In this document: positions 59,964-64,000 of the stretch, piece after piece | Layout of the letters: each line of letters begins with the position of its first letter | Position numbering within the stretch: position 1 is the stretch's first letter | Source: Amphibiibacter pelophylacis | GTDB taxonomy: Bacteria > Pseudomonadota > Gammaproteobacteria > Burkholderiales > Burkholderiaceae_C | Reading direction: 5' to 3' | Length of the DNA stretch: 64,000 nucleotides | NCBI RefSeq assembly: GCF_037688875.1 | Contig: NZ_JAWDIE010000009.1 | Location: forward strand, 67,315 to 131,314 | Program-made: the position numbers and the translations under genes | The notes under the pieces: model-generated | The model's database searches: none | What the model was told of the DNA's origin: nothing | The model's input: only the letters and a program-made list of their open reading frames with translations

Positions 59964-60393
59964 TCTGCGGCTCTGCCACCGTCACGCCCAGTCCAGCCAG
60001 CTTGCGCCGCAGCTTGAGCAGCGCGCGGTCGCGCGTGAGCAGCAGGGCGGGCGCCAGAGCCAGAGCCAGATCGACGAACATCTGGTCGTCGCGGTCGCTG
60101 CAGCGCGGGCGAATCAGGGGTGGACTGGGGTCGGGATGCGGCTGGATCAGCGCGGACAGGCTGTCCAGTGTTTCGCCAGTGTCTGAACTGCGATCGGCCC
60201 ACCGCGCAGGATCGGTCATGTGGGCATATTCGGCCAGCACCGCCGGGCTGACGCACCACAGCAGACGGCCCGCGCGCACCGCGTCCAGCCAGCGGGCGCT
60301 GTCCGGGTGGCCGAAAACCAGCCAGTCCAGCAGCACATTGGTATCGACAACAAGGCGGTGGACCGCCACCGGCTGGAGATCAGGATCGGTCAT
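59869..60393 (-). CDS. PIN-domain protein (putative toxin of an orphan TA)
   Basis: A 174-residue PIN ribonuclease-like protein: VVDTNVLLDWLVFGHPDSARW (first acidic residue), then EYAHM, and CSDRDDQMFVDLALALAPALLLTRDRALLKLRRKLA, which together give the acidic metal-binding set. It resembles the COG1569 'PIN-family toxin component' group. No antitoxin gene is visible upstream, and its C-terminal 30 codons overlap the AraC gene in the opposite direction. Possibly an orphan toxin or a housekeeping nuclease. Confidence 0.8.
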   Translation of the reverse strand: MTDPDLQPVAVHRLVVDTNVLLDWLVFGHPDSARWLDAVRAGRLLWCVSPAVLAEYAHMTDPARWADRSSDTGETLDSLSALIQPHPDPSPPLIRPRCSDRDDQMFVDLALALAPALLLTRDRALLKLRRKLAGLGVTVAEPQISPVPAPEGAPWSGPGTAPTDSHTPPCGPLP

Positions 60394-60693
60394 GCGTCAT
60401 GTGAGCACGAAGTCAGGCGCAAAGCCCGCGAAAAAACGACAGGAAGCATCAGGGCGTGAAGTCCTGGATGCAGACGCCATGGTAAACCCTTGTCGGCAGG
60501 CCGGGCCATGCCTATAATGGGGGGCTTTCTTCTCAGCAAAAGCGCTCGCAGCAGGAGCAAACGTGCATCGAGGACCTTGCTTCAGGTGGCCATCTGGCGG
60601 CCTGGGACCAGGCATCGGTGCTTTTCGTTTTGCTGCTGCCGGGCTGTGTCAACGTGGGGCCGGCGTGCTGGCCCTCAACTCCAACAGCAAGTT
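60394..60693 (+). promoter_or_regulatory. str-operon promoter and long leader
   Basis: 300 bp with no supported gene. A strong promoter is visible: -35 TTGTCG (60490-60495), 17-bp spacer, -10 TATAAT (60513-60518), start near 60525. The untranslated leader to the rpsL ATG is then about 170 bases and ends with no clear Shine-Dalgarno. The first 90 bp near the PIN gene appear empty. Confidence 0.7.
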
Positions 60694-61071
60694 ATGCCAA
60701 CCATCAATCAGCTTGTCCGCCAAGGCCGTAAGGTCGAGGTGGTGAAAAGCAAGTCTCCTGCCATGGAGAACTGCCCCCAGCGTCGTGGCGTGTGCACCCG
60801 CGTGTACACCACGACCCCGAAAAAGCCGAACTCGGCGCTGCGTAAGGTCGCCAAAGTGCGCCTGACCAACGGCTTCGAGGTCATTTCCTACATCGGCGGC
60901 GAAGGCCACAACCTCCAGGAACACAGCGTGGTTCTGGTCCGTGGCGGCCGTGTGAAGGATCTGCCTGGCGTCCGTTACCACATCGTGCGCGGTTCGCTCG
61001 ACCTGCAGGGCGTGAAAGACCGCAAGCAGTCGCGCTCCAAGTACGGCGCCAAGCGTCCCAAGAAGGCCTGA
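60694..61071 (+). CDS. rpsL: Ribosomal protein S12
   Basis: A 125-residue decoding-centre protein of the 30S subunit. PTINQLVRQGRK at the start, TTTPKKPNSALRKVAKV around residue 43 and GGRVKDLPGVRYH around 88 are intact; the lysines at the streptomycin-resistance positions are wild type (K43, K88). First gene of the str operon. No close Shine-Dalgarno is seen. The 152-bp gap to rpsG holds a CCCATATGGG palindrome (61153-61162), the position where S7 controls translation in E. coli. Confidence 0.97.
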   Translation: MPTINQLVRQGRKVEVVKSKSPAMENCPQRRGVCTRVYTTTPKKPNSALRKVAKVRLTNGFEVISYIGGEGHNLQEHSVVLVRGGRVKDLPGVRYHIVRGSLDLQGVKDRKQSRSKYGAKRPKKA

Positions 61072-61223
61072 TTTTCGGGCTCCCCGGGTTGCTCACGCAA
61101 TCCATCCCCATCATCCGGTGCCCTTCAGGTCACCGAGTAAGTGGTGTGGCGCCCCATATGGGTTTGCGCTCACCGCGGCTGCCAGGATCATCCAAAGCGG
61201 CCCACTGAAGTCAAGGAAAGACA

Positions 61224-61694
61224 ATGCCACGTCGTCGCGAAGTCCCCAAACGGGACATCCTCCCCGATCCGAAATTCAATTCGGTCGAACTGTCCAAGTT
61301 CATGAACGTCATCATGGAATCGGGCAAAAAAGCGGTTGCTGAACGCATCATTTACGGTGCGCTGGAGTTGGTTGAGAAGAAAGCTGGCAAAGAGCCGCTG
61401 GAAGTGTTCACCACCGCTTTGAACAATGTGAAGCCCCTGGTCGAGGTGAAATCCCGCCGTGTGGGTGGCGCCAACTACCAGGTGCCCGTTGAAGTGCGCC
61501 CCGTCCGCCGCGTGGCCCTGGGCATGCGCTGGCTGAAAGAAGCCTCGCGCAAGCGCAGCGAGAAATCCATGGCCCAGCGTCTGGCTGGCGAGCTGCTGGA
61601 CGCCTGCGAAGGCCGTGGCGGCGCCATGAAAAAGCGCGACGAAGTTCACCGCATGGCCGAAGCCAACCGCGCTTTCTCGCACTTCCGCTTCTGA
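61224..61694 (+). CDS. rpsG: Ribosomal protein S7
   Basis: A 156-residue primary 16S-rRNA-binding protein of the 30S head: PRRREVPKRDILPDPKFNSVELSKFMNVIMESGKKAVAE, then VEVKSRRVGGANYQVPVEVRP, and KKRDEVHRMAEANRAFSHFRF at the C-terminus. AAGGAAA Shine-Dalgarno. In E. coli S7 represses the operon's translation at the upstream gap. Complete. Confidence 0.97.
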   Translation: MPRRREVPKRDILPDPKFNSVELSKFMNVIMESGKKAVAERIIYGALELVEKKAGKEPLEVFTTALNNVKPLVEVKSRRVGGANYQVPVEVRPVRRVALGMRWLKEASRKRSEKSMAQRLAGELLDACEGRGGAMKKRDEVHRMAEANRAFSHFRF

Positions 61695-61763
61695 TCCCAC
61701 CCTCATGACCGCAGCGCCGCCAGGTGCGGCGTGCGCGGTCTATTTCTGTATCTGGAGAGAGTC

Positions 61764-63866
61764 ATGGCTCGCAAGACCCCCATCGAGCGTTACCGCAACA
61801 TCGGTATTTCCGCGCACATCGACGCTGGCAAAACCACCACCACCGAGCGCATCCTGTTCTATACCGGTGTGAACCACAAGATCGGTGAGGTGCACGACGG
61901 CGCAGCCACCATGGACTGGATGGAGCAGGAGCAGGAACGTGGCATCACGATCACGTCCGCTGCAACGACCTGTTTCTGGAAGGGCATGGACCTCTCCTTC
62001 CCAGAACACCGCATCAACATCATCGACACCCCCGGACACGTGGACTTCACCATCGAGGTGGAGCGTTCCATGCGCGTCCTGGACGGCGCCTGCATGGTGT
62101 ACTGCGCCGTGGGCGGCGTGCAGCCGCAGTCGGAAACCGTCTGGCGTCAGGCCAACAAGTATCGCGTGCCGCGTCTGGCCTTCGTCAACAAGATGGACCG
62201 CACCGGTGCCAACTTCTTCAAGGTCTACGACCAGATGAAGCTGCGCCTCAAGGCCAACCCCGTGCCCATCGTCATCCCCATCGGCGCTGAAGAAAACTTC
62301 CGCGGCGTGGTCGACCTGCGCAAGATGAAAGCGATCATCTGGGACGAAGAATCCCAGGGCATGAAGTTCAACTTCGAAGAGATCCCCGCCGAGCTGCTGG
62401 CTGACGCCAAAAAGTGGCGCGAGAGCATGGTCGAGGCTGCCGCCGAGGCCAGCGAAGAGCTGATGAACAAGTACCTCGAAGAGGGCGATCTGACCGAAGA
62501 AGAGATCACCCTGGGCCTTCGTACGCGCACCATCGCGGGCGAGATCCAGCCCATGCTGTGCGGTACTGCGTTCAAGAACAAGGGTGTGCAGCGCATGCTG
62601 GACGCCGTGATCGAGCTGATGCCTTCCCCGATCGACATCCCGCCTGTGACGGGTACGGACGACGATGAGGTCGAAACCAGCCGCAAGGCCGACGACGGCG
62701 AGAAGTTCTCCGCGCTGGCGTTCAAGCTGATGACCGATCCCTTCGTGGGCCAGCTGACCTTTGTGCGCGTCTACTCGGGCGTGCTGAGCAAGGGCGACTC
62801 GGTCTACAACCCGGTCAAGGGCAAGAAAGAGCGTATCGGCCGTATCGTGCAGATGCACGCCAACGAGCGCCAGGAAGTGGATGAGATCCGCGCCGGTGAC
62901 ATCGCTGCCTGCGTGGGCCTGAAGGAAGTCACCACGGGCGAAACCCTGTGCGACCCCAACGCCATCGTGACGCTGGAACGCATGGTCTTCCCCGAGCCGG
63001 TGATCACCCAGGCTGTCGAGCCCAAGACCAAGGCCGACCAGGAAAAAATGGGCGTTGCGCTGCAGCGTCTGGCTGCGGAAGATCCTTCTTTCCGCGTCAA
63101 GACCGACGAGGAATCGGGCCAGACCCTGATCGCCGGTATGGGCGAGCTGCATCTGGAAATTATTGTCGACCGCATGAAGCGCGAATTCGGCGTGGAAGCC
63201 AACGTCGGCAAGCCGCAGGTGGCCTACCGCGAAACCATCCGCAAGACGGTGGAAGACGTCGAAGGCAAGTTCGTGCGCCAGTCGGGCGGTAAGGGCCAGT
63301 ACGGTCACGTCGTGCTCAAGATCGAGCCGATGGAGCCGGGCAAGGGCTTCGAGTTCGTTGACGCCATCAAGGGTGGCGTGGTGCCGCGCGAGTTCATCCC
63401 CGCCGTGGAAAAGGGCCTGATCGACACGCTGCCCAATGGCGTGCTGGCCGGTTTCCCGGTGGTGGACGTGAAGGTCACGCTGACCTTCGGCTCCTACCAC
63501 GACGTGGACTCGAACGAAAACGCGTTCAAGATGGCTGCGTCCATTGGCTTCAAGGACGGCTGCCGCAAGGCCAGCCCCGTCATTCTTGAGCCCATGATGG
63601 CCGTGGAAGTCGAGACCCCGGAAGACTACGCCGGCAACGTGATGGGCGATCTGTCCAGCCGTCGCGGCATGGTCCAGGGCATGGACGACATGGTCGGCGG
63701 TGGCAAGGTCATCAAGGCCGAAGTGCCGCTGTCGGAAATGTTCGGCTACTCGACCACGCTGCGTTCGATGTCGCAGGGCCGCGCGACCTACACGATGGAG
63801 TTCAAGCACTACTCGGAAGCCCCGAAGAACGTGGCTGACGCCATCATCACCTCGCGCGCCAAGTAA
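61764..63866 (+). CDS. fusA: Elongation factor G
   Basis: A 700-residue translocase GTPase. GTP-binding motifs AHIDAGKTTTTER, RGITITSAATTC, DTPGHVDFTIEVERSMR and NKMDRTGAN are in domain 1, and the GGKGQYGHVVLKIEP and SYHDVDSNENAFKMAASIGFKDG segments mark domains 4 and 5. Normal length. ATG at 61764 with GGAGAG upstream. Confidence 0.98.
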   Translation: MARKTPIERYRNIGISAHIDAGKTTTTERILFYTGVNHKIGEVHDGAATMDWMEQEQERGITITSAATTCFWKGMDLSFPEHRINIIDTPGHVDFTIEVERSMRVLDGACMVYCAVGGVQPQSETVWRQANKYRVPRLAFVNKMDRTGANFFKVYDQMKLRLKANPVPIVIPIGAEENFRGVVDLRKMKAIIWDEESQGMKFNFEEIPAELLADAKKWRESMVEAAAEASEELMNKYLEEGDLTEEEITLGLRTRTIAGEIQPMLCGTAFKNKGVQRMLDAVIELMPSPIDIPPVTGTDDDEVETSRKADDGEKFSALAFKLMTDPFVGQLTFVRVYSGVLSKGDSVYNPVKGKKERIGRIVQMHANERQEVDEIRAGDIAACVGLKEVTTGETLCDPNAIVTLERMVFPEPVITQAVEPKTKADQEKMGVALQRLAAEDPSFRVKTDEESGQTLIAGMGELHLEIIVDRMKREFGVEANVGKPQVAYRETIRKTVEDVEGKFVRQSGGKGQYGHVVLKIEPMEPGKGFEFVDAIKGGVVPREFIPAVEKGLIDTLPNGVLAGFPVVDVKVTLTFGSYHDVDSNENAFKMAASIGFKDGCRKASPVILEPMMAVEVETPEDYAGNVMGDLSSRRGMVQGMDDMVGGGKVIKAEVPLSEMFGYSTTLRSMSQGRATYTMEFKHYSEAPKNVADAIITSRAK

Positions 63867-63889
63867 GCGCACCTTTTACAAGCGGTCTT

Positions 63890-63948
63890 CATCCGGCCGC
63901 GCAGGGCCTGCCAGTGTCCTGCGGCATCCTTTTCAGGAGGGCCGGATG
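63890..63948 (+). promoter_or_regulatory. Structured leader between fusA and tuf
   Basis: A perfect 9-bp outer stem CATCCGGCC (63890-63898) / GGCCGGATG (63940-63948) encloses GCAGG/CCTGC (63901-63905, 63918-63922) and TCCT-tttc-AGGA around 63928-63939. The 3' part contains AGGAGG and an ATG, so a Shine-Dalgarno is sequestered in the fold. Confidence 0.6.
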
Positions 63949-64000
63949 GAAACCTTAACCCCTACTGGCGCGTTCTTTTTTACGGAGCAGATATATGGCT
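63946..64000 (+). CDS. Possible leader ORF overlapping the tuf start
   Basis: ATG at 63946, five bases after a perfect AGGAGG Shine-Dalgarno, gives METLTPTGAFFFTEQIYG and stays open to the window end. It is out of frame with tuf and overlaps its start codon. It could be a short leader peptide or chance. The reading frame is too short to judge. Confidence 0.3.
   Translation, partial: METLTPTGAFFFTEQIYG
63995..64000 (+). CDS. tuf: Start of probable elongation factor Tu gene (3' truncated)
   Basis: ATG GCT, preceded by a GGAG Shine-Dalgarno 8 bp upstream, immediately after fusA in the conserved rpsL-rpsG-fusA-tuf order. EF-Tu in these bacteria begins Met-Ala. Only two codons are visible, so the identity rests on gene order. 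Confidence 0.6.

Noticed and set aside
61740..63872. A 710-codon frame antisense to fusA
   Set aside because: Mirror of the biased codons of fusA; no recognisable family.

Overview
The window is a chromosomal segment of a high-GC betaproteobacterium, most likely order Burkholderiales and plausibly a Comamonadaceae-like lineage. The case rests on a Gram-negative porin of the Burkholderiales type, an atpIBEFHAGDC operon, a Comamonadaceae-style REP-associated transposase-like protein, Mpl, a cydABX operon with a small CydX, and the rpsL-rpsG-fusA-(tuf) string. Genes are dense on both strands. I see no prophage, integron, CRISPR array or rRNA. The only tRNA is tRNA-Ser(CGA).

Layout. 1-5604: amino-sugar (sialic-acid-like) catabolic cluster, with a FadR-type regulator (5' truncated), DapA/NanA-family lyase, porin, fused NanE-NanK and an SIS-type glucosamine-6-phosphate deaminase. 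5664-7677: YihY membrane protein and an SMP-30 lactonase. 7806-15202: the complete F1Fo ATP synthase operon with promoter and terminator. 15221-18793 (minus): methyltransferase, mpl and a lytic transglycosylase. 18794-21758: two tandem paralogous porins with matching terminators. 21776-23165 (minus): a HigBA-like pair and a lipoprotein. 23458-26388: cydABX. 26505-28163: Tat-exported phosphoesterase behind a PHO-box-like site. 28177-31206: ThuA and Gfo/Idh genes divergent from an AraC regulator. 31307-33568: TerC and proB. 33642-39916 (minus): gltBD. 40099-42567 (minus): degenerate RAYT, lipoprotein and lipase. 42714-48989: DUF805, an RND efflux pair, a degenerate alpha/beta hydrolase and a ParDE-like pair. 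49039-51677 (minus): cheR-cheD-cheB. 51888-54010: diguanylate cyclase, FlhG-like ATPase and group II truncated globin. 53968-55401 (minus): Smr protein and RadC. 55508-58448: fkpB-ispH-serS-tRNA-Ser. 58475-60393: peroxiredoxin-like protein, AraC regulator and a PIN protein. 60490-64000: the str operon, running off the end at tuf.

How the genes work together. The first cluster can plausibly import (porin), cleave (lyase), phosphorylate and epimerise (NanK/NanE) and deaminate (SIS) an N-acetylated amino sugar to fructose-6-phosphate. The deacetylase NagA and an inner-membrane transporter are not in view. cydABX and the ATP synthase form the energy block; gltBD and proB connect to glutamate and proline. 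The cheRDB and DGC-FlhG units suggest a motile cell whose flagellar and chemotaxis genes are split over several loci.

The most interesting points are a NanK domain without its zinc cluster, a RAYT that has lost both catalytic motifs, a HigB without its catalytic C-terminal triad, a 20-bp perfect palindrome before the tandem porins, a PHO-box-like site before a secreted phosphoesterase, and a strongly paired fusA-tuf leader holding a possible leader ORF. All reading was by eye. Start codons, promoters and homologies were not computed.
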